Positions 1 through 12,221 of a DNA stretch of 64,000 nt are shown here, piece by piece. The stretch is from positions 29,147 through 93,146 of the forward strand of contig AZLU01000018.1 in NCBI GenBank assembly GCA_002224055.1. The letters run 5' to 3'. The position numbers and the translations under genes were made by a program. Position 1 is the first letter of the stretch, and each line of letters begins with the position of its first letter. The notes under the pieces were generated by a model. The model was not told the origin of the DNA. It saw only the letters and a program-made list of their open reading frames with translations, and ran no database searches. This stretch comes from Pezizomycotina sp. ARF18 (lineage: Eukaryota; Ascomycota).

Positions 1-3000
1 TTTGCTATACTCTACACAAGCGACAAAAAAAAAAAGAGAGAGAGAGAACCAATCAAAGAAACTGAGGGTTTGTGGTGGAATGCGTCCAATAATTTGCCCC
101 CGTAATCCTTCAACCCTTTCAGTCAAAGTAAAAACAACACAATTTCGGTTCCTTTCCCCAACTGGAAAGCAACCAAGCAAGATATTATTTCTGAAGCTTC
201 AGCGAAATGAAAGGGAGTCTTCGACAGCCTATTCAAAAAGCTCTCTCCGAAAATTGTCAAAAAGTGAGAAAGCGAAAAAAAAGGGATCTCGCTCGCATGG
301 CAAGAAGAGAAAAGGTAATGTAAAAAACGTGGTTAGCGAAAGTAATAATCTTGCCGTTTTTAGGGATAAATAAAGGAAAGGACCGAGAGGTGACTGCGGC
401 CAGAACGAAAAAAAAAAAAAAAAAAACTCGCCACATGCAAGCCTCGTATCTCTTCGGCTTGCAGTAGTGGTCATCGTGGAACTGACCGACAGCTCTTGCC
501 TTCGTGAACTAACCTTGACTTAAGGAGAAAGGAGTTGCCGTGAGTAAATAATTAGTCCTTAGGCTGTCTGCCTAAAAAAATATAACAAAAAAGCGCTTTA
601 AAAAGGGGGTTTTTTTTTTAATATTTTTTTTAAAGTTTCTTAAGATTTTAAAAATAGTAGTATAAAAATTTTTTTTTAAAAATCTTAAAAGCGTTAAGAT
701 AAATAAAAAAAAAAGCATTCAGGGAGGTAAGTTTACAGAGTAAAGTGGATTTACTTTTGAGGTAGCTCGAAGAAACAAGAGTATTATCTTGAAGTCAGCA
801 CGAGAACTCTCTTAGACGGCTGGCGGATACTCACATCGTGGTCCTACGAAGGCTGGTTTGTTTGTCTAAAACGTTCCATATGTTAGAAGTTTCGGTTGTG
901 TCGCATCAGTGTCAGTGTGATTTGGGAACGGGCGGGGATGTGATGTTCAGGAATATAACAATAAACAGATAGGGTTGAGGTAATATATAGCGGAAACGCT
1001 AGCCCGTTTCCCTCGTGGAGGCTATTGTTGCAGTGGATAGGGTAGAAAAAGTGTGCGAGATGTGAGAGAAAAAGGGAAAAACAAAAAAATACATGAAAGA
1101 CAGCGGCAAAAATATCGATAGCGAGGCGAGACTTCCAAAGCCTTTACATTGCATGCTTACAATGGCGCACAAAGTTACCGGGAGATTTCATCCGAATGTT
1201 CTTCTCGTGCAGTGTGACAAGAATTCGAAATGCGGTGGTGAACTCCAAACCTTTTTTCTTTCGGCTGATTTACGGTGGGAATTTGGTCGCTAGAGATGCT
1301 AAATCTGCAGGAACTGGAGCCTTTCCCAATAACCTGTGATGGCTTTCTGCTGAATTGGAGTGTTAATCTGTGAGAACTGATCACCGAGCGCTGCTGTATC
1401 TGCTACAGCTTATCAAGCGATTCTGTTCCTGGGGATTCTGTTCCAGATCCGAGTCTTCGGGCAGTCTGGTTCTTGGAAGCGGTGTGGTACGATTGAACCC
1501 ACATGTTAGTAAGATCTCCAACGTGGACCTCGTCGTTCGAGTCGGTTCGACTCTCGAGCACCACTGCCTTGATCGAGTGCAACTTAGAAGTTGAAAATAT
1601 CTGTGTTGGTGAGACCCATTTGCTTATCGTTGAAATATTTCTCGTAATATAACCTATTAAAAAAAAAAAAAAAAAACTGCTGCGACGTGGTTGCGAGGGA
1701 GTGGGGTTTGCAAAAGGCAAATCCTACTACGAAAAGAATATTATAATCGGCTACCTGCTGAGGCGCTAGAGAGTTATTGCAGCAAGTTGCTAGATATTTG
1801 GATCTGCTAGCTGTCGTCTATCAGTTGATTTATTTTGCTGGTTGATGTTCAAAAATGTTTCGTTGCCTTGCCAAGTATAATTTCTGGTTATCACGAAAGT
1901 TATCACAAGTTCACAACCGGGAATTGTTAACGTGCGATTCAATATCTCTGTCGAGTGAAAGATCGGATGATAATCGAATCCCGTTCCTCTTCGAGAATAA
2001 AAGTCAAAGAGGGCACATGCCTACGGAATCCGCACGGAGATTGATAACACGCAGATCATTATATTAGCTGGCGTGTTTTAACTGACCGTTTTATTTCTTC
2101 GCTGCTAAAAGGTAAACAAATTAGGAAAGCTGTATATAGAAATAAAAAGACCCGCTAAAAGGACCGGGGTTTCGTTTCTTGCTGTTCTCGTTTGGAAGGC
2201 TTGCGCAAGGACCCAGCATCATTTCCGACCGGTCATTAAAGGTCTATATCTTTTTTAAAAATGCTGAGGTTCAAAAATCCATGATTATATTTGAAGCCGC
2301 AGCGAAAAGTCAGTAATACAGGGTCTCTCCAGATTTCATTGCTTTCCCTGTTTTTGGATTTTGGCTTGTGTCCTCGCGGTTCGGAGCCGTCTGATCTTAC
2401 CCCTTTTTCGACATCTTGGCTGCCAGCTAAATGCAGGAAATTGAGTGGGTTTTTTCTGAGACGCGACTCCGGCGAGAGGTACCTGGATGATGTCGTGATC
2501 TGCTGTTAACAAACCCCTGACCGAAACATCAGCGGGCGGAGGACGAGCCAAAGGGGATCAAAGGCGACAAAGTTTAGAGCCTTTTCTTTTGTGCTGTACG
2601 ACAACAACACTGAAGCTAAAAAAAAAAAAACTTTGATTATCTTTCCTGTATTGAATGTTTCTTCGTTAAGCGAAAGCGAAGGATGAAAAGAAAGCCTGCT
2701 TTATTTATAGAATTTATTGAGGTCAAAGATCACAGCCGGTTATTATCAGAACAAGGCGACGGTGAAGGTCTCAAAAATGCGAAGAACTCCGAGAATATGA
2801 GGGAACGGCACAAAGCGAAATACTTTGAGGCGAGAATGGCTTCTGACGTCTCCTATCTACGGTTTCCTTGTTAGCAGCAGCACGGTTGAAGTCCTCCTAC
2901 TTGCTGTAGGAGAGGGAAAGATTGTGTGGTTAACCGGCACTTCCTGCGTGAACCGGTGCTTTTTTTTCTTATTGCTTTTTTCTTTGTCCTCGCAGGATCA

Positions 3001-4400
3001 TCCAGCAGCCCCGGTACCTTTTTTTTTTTTTGCAATTGTTATGGTTTCTTTTTCCCCCGTTCGTTTTCGTTCTTTTCTGGGAATTCGGGCTAGGGGCATT
3101 GACCACCCTTTTTTTTTTTTTTCAAATATGGACGCACCGAAAAGCGACAGCTCAATTCGTCGAGCTACATCGAATACCTGCAGAAACAAGCGGGACGGGA
3201 AGGTACCTTGACTTGTGACATCTTCCTCTGTAGATTTTTTTTTTTTTTTTTTTTTTTTTGGTTCGAATGGATCGTGATTTCGTAGAACAAAGAGACAAGA
3301 ATGAGAATGAGAAACGTATTGGGGCAGATATAAAGATGGAGAGTCGAAAAGAGGAAAGGAGCGAAAGGCAAGGAAGATAATAAAAGAACTTTACGGAAGG
3401 AGCAAACTCAGCTAATATGCCCGTATTTCTTCTCCCATCTGGCCTACTCTTCATACCCTTGACCGAGATAATTGGACTTCCCAAAAATAAACGAATCCAA
3501 CAAACAACAAACTTTTGGGCTGTATTAAAAAGCAGGACTGATCCTTGAGCTTGTCGCCGTCGCACAATTGTGGATTCAAAAGGATACCCTCTTCTCCTTT
3601 TCATCTCTGGGAAAATTTTGAATGAAAGCACTATTGCTTGCTTTGTGAATAATTGTTAAACAGGGTCGTATATCCTATTACTGTCGCCAGCACAAACGCT
3701 GGACCCAGTCGATCAAGACGCATCTTCTAAGTTCTCCTCCTCTGTCTCCTTGTGCTCCATCCATTCGCTACGCCTCTTGATCTCCTTGTCGCTGATTGGA
3801 GTGATGGTAGTGGTGGGGGTGGTTTGGAGGAGAAGGAAAAGGAAGAAGAAAATAACAAGAAAAAATAAAATAAAAAATAAAATAAAATACAAATGGATTA
3901 AAACAGGTATTGGAAGGGCACAAGGGAAGAAGAAAAAGGACGCAATATTTTTTTTTCTGGTTAAAACGGTCGAATTTTGCAGCGCAAATTAAATTTTTAC
4001 GAGCTACACCGAATAAGTAGTCCGTGATTTAACGGGAAGAGGTGATAGATAAGTATAATATAATTTACGCGGGGAAAAAAGAAAAAAAGGAAACAGGTTA
4101 GCGACTCTTTTTTAAATAGATAAAAGTAGTGGTAATTTATTTATACGAGAGTAGAAACAGGAATATAACGGAAAAGGGGTATTCATTCATTCATTTATAA
4201 AAGTTCAACTACGGTAAATAAATACGTCTGGAGTCTTATCGCGGTACTGGTGGCTTTTGGCGAACGAGAAGGAGCTGGAAAAGAAAGGAAGAAGTACCGG
4301 TGATTTTTTTTTTTTTTCATTATTTTTTTTTTCCCCTTTGAATTGTTTATCTTATTTTATAATAATTTATTTTCTTCCTCGAAGTATTATTATTTTTATT
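1..4400. other. Gene-free stretch
   Basis: I see no recognisable protein, RNA gene or mobile element here. Open frames are short, overlap on both strands and are rich in homopolymer-encoded Lys/Phe. The stretch contains A/T-rich low-complexity blocks near 590-710 and poly(A)/poly(T) runs near 408-426, 1660-1676 and 3236-3259. Confidence 0.5.
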
Positions 4401-4427
4401 TTATATAAATATTATTTTGTTTAAATA

Positions 4428-4449
4428 TATTATTATTATTATTATTATT
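4428..4449. repeat. ATT trinucleotide microsatellite
   Basis: About seven near-perfect ATT repeats in an A/T-rich stretch that leads into the pyrimidine-rich region. Confidence 0.8.
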
Positions 4450-4479
4450 TTTCTCTATTATTAATTCTTTCCCCCTTCG

Positions 4480-4571
4480 CGCTTTCTCTCTCTTTTCTTT
4501 CTTTAGACCTGGTGTTTTATTTTTATTCACTCTCCACAAAATCCCTGGAGCCTCTTTTATTATTATTTATT

Positions 4572-4602
<31 letters not shown>

Positions 4603-6900
4603 GTTTTATTCCCCAGTCTTTCCCTTCTTTCTTTATTTTCTTTTCTCTTCCTAAATCCTCGTTCTTTTTTCTCATCACGCTTTTTTCTTGCTTTGTTTTT
4701 TTTGCTTACGCCTGCGAAGGACTGCAAACGAAACGTCTCGTCTCTGGTCGCCGGCTCCGGTCTTCCACGGATAGATATACCAGTATTCGGATCAGGGGAG
4801 GGAGAAACAGATTCCTGCAGGAAAGGAAAGAGGGGGGGACTTACATTAGCCTGTTGCTCCACTCCAACTCCGTCTCTCACCTTGAACGTCTTTCACTCAC
4901 CAACCCACACCCCCAGAACAGTACCTCTTCTCCGTACGGGCGGGTCACCATACTGCTATACACTGACAATCAGTCAGTCATACACCTATACATCCCTACA
5001 TTCCACATTTCATTCACCACAAAGAAAAGTGTCAGCCGTTTATTCTTTCCGCGACAACTTTCTGCTTTCTCTAGCCCACCCCTGCAGCGCGTTTGCCTTA
5101 GGGCAGCTTTGTATTGGTGCGTTTGTCTTTTACTGCTCTCTCGAGCATATCATTCATAGCATCATTTTTCTGCGCATCTCAAGGTACGTCTGTTGATCCT
5201 CTTATTAATATTCCTTTGCGTCGTGATCGTCTCTTGCACTTTTCTCTTTTTTCCTTCTTTTCGCTGCCAGTCCTGCTTTGATGCTTTTTTTTTTTTTTTT
5301 TTTTTTGTCAATAAATAAATATTCCCAAGCGCTTTTGTGTTTTGCTGTTGGATCCCCAATTTGGGCGTTGTTTGCTACTGCAGGCATTTTCCAACTACTT
5401 TCAGCGCCCGATCAGCTATACAGGGACAACCCTCTACGCAGCCTTATATAGCCTATTTTATCACCACATTTTTTTATTACATCCTCGCGTATCTACCGCT
5501 GTCGTTCTGGAACTTTACCCCTCTTTTGCGCCTTGCATCGTTGTCGGCGATATCCTCTGCTACTTTATGCCTAAACGAGAAAGGGGCGAAAGAGAGCCGA
5601 ACACCAGAGGATAGATCTCTTCTCTGTTTCCATTCCCGAAACCAGATAGCTTTGAAGAGAACTTTCTTTTGTGCGATAGAATTCATCGTGGGATTGTTCA
5701 TCTCGATCGCTTCTCGGCTTCAAGGAGGACAAAAGGAAGGAAGACGAGGACCGCGTTATTCCTTACCCAATACCCCATATCTATCTGAGATAACGGATCG
5801 AGCCTTTTGCGCTTCTCGTTAAGCTACCCCGAAGACCGTTCCTTTTATATTAAAACATACCATACAATATCTTGCGCAACTTTTCTTTCCAAAATCTCTC
5901 TTTTTTTTTGTCTTTTTTTTTTACCGGCTTATTGTGTTCTATATATATTGTCTAATTATTTTTCGGTGAAATTGCATGGGTTTTCTTTTTTCGCCTTGTG
6001 AACCACTGCTAGAATTTTGCTTGGTTTCCATATATAATCCCTTTCACTCCTATCAACGGGGAGATAATCTGGCGCATTGTTCACCTGAAGATAACAGAAA
6101 GAGAAAGGAAGTCCTTTCTGTTTCAATCAGGCAGACATCTCGGCCATTATCATCCGATTCGTTTTTACTCTTTAAGACTTTTTTCCTGGGGAAGAAATTA
6201 CGAAAGGGAAATCGATCCGTATCTGTCATCAATTTACCAAACAACCTCCATTTACAATTGGAATTGCCTATTCGCAGCTTCCTTCCCTTAACGTATTTCT
6301 AATTCTTCGCAGTTGCGGAGAAGGAGAACAAATTATCAGGAAGAAAAAAGAAAAAAGAAAAAAAAAAAAACGTCCTCTTATATATCCTCTGTATATTCCA
6401 GTTATATAATCTTCTCTTATTCGTTTTATTTGATAATTTATTATTTTGTATCCTTTGTCTTTTATAATTGCATTTTAAACCTCCTTCAATATTTCACTCG
6501 ATAAAAAAATATCTATCCCTATGAATATTCATTCATTGCCGAATCGTATAGATCGTGTTCCTTTCCCTCTCCTCCACATTTCATTATAACCATTACGGTT
6601 TGCTATTCTGTATTTATTTCTATATATACCTCGAATATTTATAACCTTTTTTGTCTTTGCGTATATTTGTTTTTTTCTTTTTCTTATTCACTAAAAAAGA
6701 GGTGGGAGAAAGGAAAAAAAAAAGGTGGTGGGTTCATATTGCGTCTCGCACTTCTGTTGCGGCGTTGCCCTTTTGCCTCATATTTCCTTCTTACTCCGTT
6801 CCTCCCCCCCCTCTTTCTTTGTCTCTCTCGAACTTCTCTAAAAGACTAGGGTATTTACATATTATTATATTATATATACTATATATATTATATACCCACC
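4480..6900 (+). promoter_or_regulatory. Pyrimidine-rich leader upstream of the 7.35 kb gene
   Basis: Long T and CT-rich stretches (for example 4480-4700, 5230-5310 and 6640-6830) lie on the sense strand upstream of the large + strand gene that starts near 7347. Polypyrimidine tracts are common in promoters and 5' leaders of filamentous fungi, so this is probably the promoter/5' UTR of that gene. Long open frames here (such as 4512-5159) are built from low-complexity Phe/Leu/Ser and are not supported as proteins. A CTGCAG at 7226-7231 could be a splice acceptor of a leader intron. The role is inferred. Confidence 0.35.
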
Positions 6901-7346
6901 TACTCTACTCACTAGAAGTTGAAAAAAGGGAGAAAAATAAATCTTCATAATCTTCATAATACGGGAGAAAAAAATCATCAGCCTCTGTACTTTCTTTCAG
7001 GGGGATAAGAAACATAAAGCAATATTTTACATTGGCGTACACTTATATACCTTCATTTTTATTTATTCTTCATGAGCTTTCTATTTAGTTGATTTGTATC
7101 ATCTTTCGATTTCTCTCACTTTTTCTTAACATCGTGGTTTGATCTTGCGGAGTGGATCTCAAATCTTCATTGATTGGTTCACTGTTTTTAGAATTCTTTT
7201 TTACTTTGCTCTTTCTTTTCTTTGTCTGCAGGATCTTGGACGGATAACGGAGTCTGTTAGACAGCATCTATGAATTTCTTATAAACTGTTTATTTCTTCG
7301 TTTCCTTGTTCCTTGCTTCGCAAACAATTTTGAACCTTTCTCGAAG

Positions 7347-10300
7347 ATGTCGTTGGATTTCCTTTCACGCTCTAACATGGCGAACAGAAATTCCAGGCCG
7401 GATGGTCTAGACCTATACTCGGGGTTAACAAAAACGCGGAGCCTAAGCATAGGTTCCCTCGAAACGATGTCGAATCCTTCCTCTGCTCTCTCTACTGGCA
7501 CGGGTTTGGTTCTCCACTGGTAGGAGTATCACCCGAGCCGGCTTACATTGCCGCTTCGGCCGCGAGCCAAATAGTTACCACCGATCACGAAGCATTCTTC
7601 CAAAACCTATTCGATGAAGGTTTCCTCACAGCGGAAATTTTACAGTCCTCGTCAGCCCCAATCCTTAAAACTCGTGAAACCAGTTTCTCGATTACCTACT
7701 TTGGTCTTTCCTGTCTGCATCACGCGCGACGTCCTCAACACTTGCGACCGGCAGTATCTGAAGTTCTCCGGAGCCGCCTCGCGCGAGAGGCTATCAATGG
7801 CGCCGAAGCGGAACTCGAAGAATACCTCGGCGGTAGCGAGGATGAAGAGCTTTCGAGTCCTGCCGAACAGGCCGATGACTTTGATTTGGAAAGAGTTTGG
7901 AAAAGGGCAAGGCTAAGATGCATGGTTTACCTTCGCTTGGCGATTTGGAAGAAGACGATGAGGACGCATATGCTGGATCGGACTACCCCGATAGCACCTT
8001 CGGATCCGATCAGTATTCTCGCCAGGGTAGCTCTGGTACTGTATCGCCAGCTGTCGCAATCTGGCTTACTTCTATTCTAGAATTTGTCGGTGAGCAAACA
8101 TTGCTCATAGCTGGTCATGCGACCGTGGCAAGGTTCTCGCAAGCCCGCCTTGCGGTGTTATCACAAAAACAGCAGGATGATAGAAACTCTGTTATCGCGC
8201 CCACTTCCAGACAGACCAGTAGTTGAAGAGCTGGATGCCGAAAAGGTCGCGCTCAACCCTGTTCTCGGTAGGATGTGGAGACAATGGAGAAAAGGTGTGC
8301 GTTCAACAGGCTCATTCGCGCACTTCTAGGGAAGCGCATCTCAGCCGGAGGACAAGTGTGCAAAGCGTTCAGAGCGTCCAGAGTTCCATCGCCCGTACGA
8401 AGAGCGGGATATTAGGGAGGAGCGTAAGGAGAAAACATTATCAATGACGCCGAGACCCCGACGCCGACCCAACAGCAACGCGAACAGCACCAGACTGAAA
8501 TAGTTCAAGATCTGGCAGTGTCGAAGGCACTGGAGCATGGCCTTTCTGCGCCTCCAAGGAATCCATTGCGCTGGACTGAAGACGAAAAGGTTTTGATAGG
8601 GGCATCGCCTCTCACGCCAATACTTGAGACCCCTACGGTTACTGATCCGGAGGTCGCAAGAGACTGACCCTCACTTTGGCTCTGAAATTGCGGAGGATGG
8701 CGGCACCGTATGTATCGGAAAATTTTTACTTTTATTGGTTGTTTTTCTCTCTCGCAAGCAAGACAAAAATAATTTTCCTCAGGCTTGCTCGATTGTGCGG
8801 AGAAGCTTAGCTCGTATTCTAAAACCGATGAGCTAATTATATATTTTGCGCGCTAACAACAGTTTCGGGTTCCACAACCGGACAATACGCCTCGTCCGAC
8901 ATCAATGATTAGCCTTCCGGCACGGCCTTCGCATTTTGTCTTTCCTTTCAGTGCTCAGAAGGGCGAGGCGAAAACCAGGAAGAGGGAGCTGTCGCCGGAT
9001 ATGAAAGCAGTGAAGCGATCACGCTCCAACTCCCTTCCACTCCCTGGCGCCTTCCCCTTTGGGCCGGAGGAAGTTGATTTCTTGAGGCCAAAGAGTGCCG
9101 AGGGTCATATCTCTCGAGATATAAGCCACCGAGAAGAGGAGCTGGGGAACAACTCTTGGAAGTTGACGAAGTTCCAGACGTTGAAGGGGAAAGGACCCCT
9201 ATATCTAAAACTATCCCCCGGTTCCCCGAGCCTGGAAGAATGAGACTGGAAGAGCCTCCTCTTTCCCCTGGTAAGGCACCGACGGAAATCTCAGAGCTAA
9301 CTGATTTGGATGAAACCGATCTTGAGGTCGAAAGTGGTACCTCACACGGCGTTGTTAGAATCAGCACCGCCCAATCTCTTACCATATCCACTCCGATCAC
9401 ACCAGAGATCGTCTCTGCCAGAGCTCACGGAGAGCTTCTCAAATTTCAACGCCGCGAACGCCAATGGAGCGCTCGGAGAGCAAGGATACGGAGATTGCGC
9501 ATGACCATATTCCAGAAAATGGGCTTATGGAGGAGGAGGAAGAAGAAGATATGGAAGACCCACCGAAATCGGTGTTGCTAGGACGTCGGACGTGTTTGTT
9601 CCCCCGCCGCAATCCCTTCCGACCCCAGTTGCCTCACCTATCAGCCCCATCACCCCCGCTATAATTGTTGAAAAGCCTTCGAGGATGGAAGACAACGAGT
9701 CGCGGAAGTCAACGGATAGGAGGATTTCCCAATATTACAACCCAGCCCCAGTCCCTAGCGCTCCAGATTTCTTCCCCGAGCATCATACGGAACGAGAAAT
9801 TGAAGATTACCACAGGTCGAGAATCCAAAACCAACGACCCAGCGCAAACACTGTTAAGTCCAGAGACTCTCCAAGGTCTTCCTTGGAGCAGTCGAATAAG
9901 GTTGGCAGGGTTGACTCCAAGAAGCCGCCAAAGATGCGCAGTTCACCAACTCCATCCGGCATCCAAGCTGCCATCGCAGCCGCCGAAGCCGCCGCCGCGG
10001 CTGGGGTTTCCGTATCTCCTCCCCCTGCGCCCGCATCGTCGGATGTCTACATCAGGAGAGGATCTCCTACCGCTCTCCGTGCCATCGAAAGGCGGACGGG
10101 GCAGTCTGTGGAGCTTTCCAGAGCTCCTTCGCAGCAGGCAATCTCTCCCGTACCTCCCGTGCAACCCGACCGTGCCGGCGTCCGAGTTTGGACTCCGCCG
10201 GCTACTCCTGATATCAGTGAGTACGCACGCAAGGGATCTGTGTCAAGCAAAGGGCATGCCAAGGCGAGCAATGGTTCTGGTTCTATTTCCTCACAGACAT

Positions 10301-12221
10301 CTCATAAGCTTAAGAGTATCATGACTGGCGGTAGGCCGCAGACTGCTGAAGGACGGGCTTCCAGTAGCCGCCAAGGTTCTGACTCCGATAGCGTCCGGAG
10401 CGAAGTCAAAATACCACCAGAGATGAAAAAGAGAAGAGCTTTGACCAACTAATCAACAGCGGAGCCACCCTCCAGTACACGCTCACCCCGGATAATCTAA
10501 AGAAAATGGAGGTAAGTAAAGAGTTATTTATGAATTATCACTGTTCACAAGTCACTAAACTTGTCTACGTAGATCGGCGCAACTCCTACAAGCACCCATA
10601 GATACTCCGCAGCCGCGCCTACCGTCCAGCGTGTGGTACAGCTGATTTGGCAGACTTCCTCAAGGAAACAGGACCCGAAGGTGCTACTCCAACAAAGTCT
10701 ACCGCACCTACCAGATCTTCGTCCCTTTCGAAATCTAGAGGTCCAAGAGTTGTTCCGAGGGAGACCAAGGCATCCGCCGATCCTGAAGGCACGAAGGAGA
10801 TCTCCAATTTCCTTCGGGATACCGACCTGGCCAAATTCCCGGCAAGGTTTCCGGTGTTTCTGCTGCTCAGTCGACTTACCCGAAAGGTGAGATGGCGCCA
10901 AACACCACGAAATTTTCGAACATTATTCGTTCGACCGAGGCACAGGTGTCGCCGCGAAGCCGACTGGTTTGACCAATGGGAGGGCCAAACATCCAGTTAC
11001 TGCCGCAAAGAATCCCCAAGGACGCCAATGTCCCCAACTGGTATTTTCCCTATAATCCAACAAAATCACGACGATGAGATCGCACCCGTCGTGAAATCAG
11101 GCTCAAGCCCAAAACCTCGCCTACTAGCTCGAGAGGCCAGCGGCACTGGCGAAACCACCTCCGCATTGATCGATTTCTTTCGTAATACCACACCACCCGC
11201 AAACGAGCAAAGCCCGCCTCGCATATCCCGAAACGTTGCACCATTCCGCACTACCATGGATAGCGCTAAGTTCGATCCTGGTCGCGATGCCTTACGCTCA
11301 CCCGTCAGCCAGCCTTCCAGCCCCGAGGAGATGAGCGCGGCCGCTGGCAAGGCTCCTAACTCGAACCCTTCATCGTACGCCTCTCATACGGAGCTTCTCA
11401 AGCGCAACGAAGCGGCTAGGAGGAAGACCTCGGTAAGCTACAGCAATTAAGGCAGCCTCCAACAGTTAACTCGGCGCCCATGCCAGAGAGGAAGCAGACC
11501 AGAGTTAGGATCCTTACGCCATCGAAAGCGACGACGAGTACGAGGAAGAGATTTACGGTACGCCTAAGCCATCGCCGGCAGAAGGGCCGAAGAGAGTCTT
11601 ATGGATTTCTTGCGCAACGCGTCTCCACCGCCTCCGACCCCAACAATACCTGAGTCACCCTCTAATCAGGTGCACAAGAAGTCTAGCGCTCTTAGCTTGA
11701 TGAGTAGGTTTGGCCGTAGCCCTGGCAGCTCGCGCGGCTCCAAGAAGCGGAAGACTCCATTTCGTCCGTGAGCACCGCCGCCACAGCGGGGACTACCGCA
11801 ACACAGTCGACCCTGACAAGCAACCACAACAACTACAAGGACGCCGTAAAGACCCAACGCTTCGGTGCCGGAAACCCGCCAAATTCGGCGCACGGTAGCA
11901 TCGCCAAATCGATCCCTATCCGTATCAATACACCGACCTCCATCGATATGATGCAACCAACTCAAAGCTTCCGCCCACCTCCTTCGCGCGACATCGCCAC
12001 TCCCTCTTCGTCCAAAGTGTTCCCCGCAGACTGATCGCGGAAGCCAGGGATGCTAGGGCCACCTCTGAGAGTAGCGATGGTCTCGCAGATTTCTTGAGAT
12101 ACACCGGACCCAGGCTGATCCTCGTGAGAACATGCAGTCTCAGGGCTCCAGGGACGACTTTCGGAAAATGGGTGGCAAGAATTTCCTGAGGAAGACTAAC
12201 AAAGCTGGACTGGCGAACTAA
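7347..12221 (+). CDS. Large disordered fungal protein with repeated DFL motif
   Basis: This belongs to a conserved filamentous-fungal family of roughly 1,300-1,500 residues, often annotated as hypothetical or Flo11-like; its function is unknown to me. The N-terminus (ATG at 7347) has the family opening NRNSRPDGL..GLTKTRSLSIGS. Next come PAYIAASAASQIVTTDHEA, RPAVSEVL, EEYLGGSEDEEL, a VWKRARLRCMVY block and SPAVAIWLTSILEFVGEQ. A long Ser/Pro-rich region follows. In the C-terminal third, five copies of an L-x-x-FLR/K-x-T-x-P motif occur (near 10645, 10797, 11163, 11600 and 12075), plus VAPFRTTMDS near 11240. The end is a basic tail stopping at 12221. Two introns are clear (8708-8862 and 10512-10572). 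The conserved blocks fall in all three frames, with around ten frame switches, so no uninterrupted reading frame exists in this sequence. Family assignment is from remembered family sequence, not a search. Confidence 0.8.
8708..8862 (+). other. Intron in the 7.35-12.2 kb gene
   Basis: Donor GTATGT at 8708, branch-like GCTAAC at 8852, acceptor CAG at 8862. Splicing joins SEIAEDGGT to FRVPQPDNTPRPTS in one open frame that then runs to the family block RSNSLPLPG. Confidence 0.75.
10512..10572 (+). other. Intron in the 7.35-12.2 kb gene
   Basis: Donor GTAAGT at 10512, branch-like CACTAAAC, acceptor GTAG at 10572; 61 bp. It joins TLTPDNLKKME to IGATPTSTHRYSAAAP, just ahead of the first DFL motif. 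Confidence 0.8.

Noticed and set aside
1540-1575. GGTTCGACTC-like T-arm that could mark a tRNA
   Set aside because: No matching acceptor stem, D-arm or anticodon arm upstream at the right spacing.
4512-5159. 215-codon + strand open frame with apparent hydrophobic N-terminus
   Set aside because: The hydrophobic part is encoded by T homopolymers (poly-Phe) and the rest is low complexity; a second frame (4600-5196) is just as long. Better read as leader DNA.
11433-11468. GTAAGC...CAACAG as a third intron in the large + strand gene
   Set aside because: Only 36 bp, below usable fungal intron size, and part of it reads as protein (NKAASNS) in a neighbouring frame; a frame switch explains it better.
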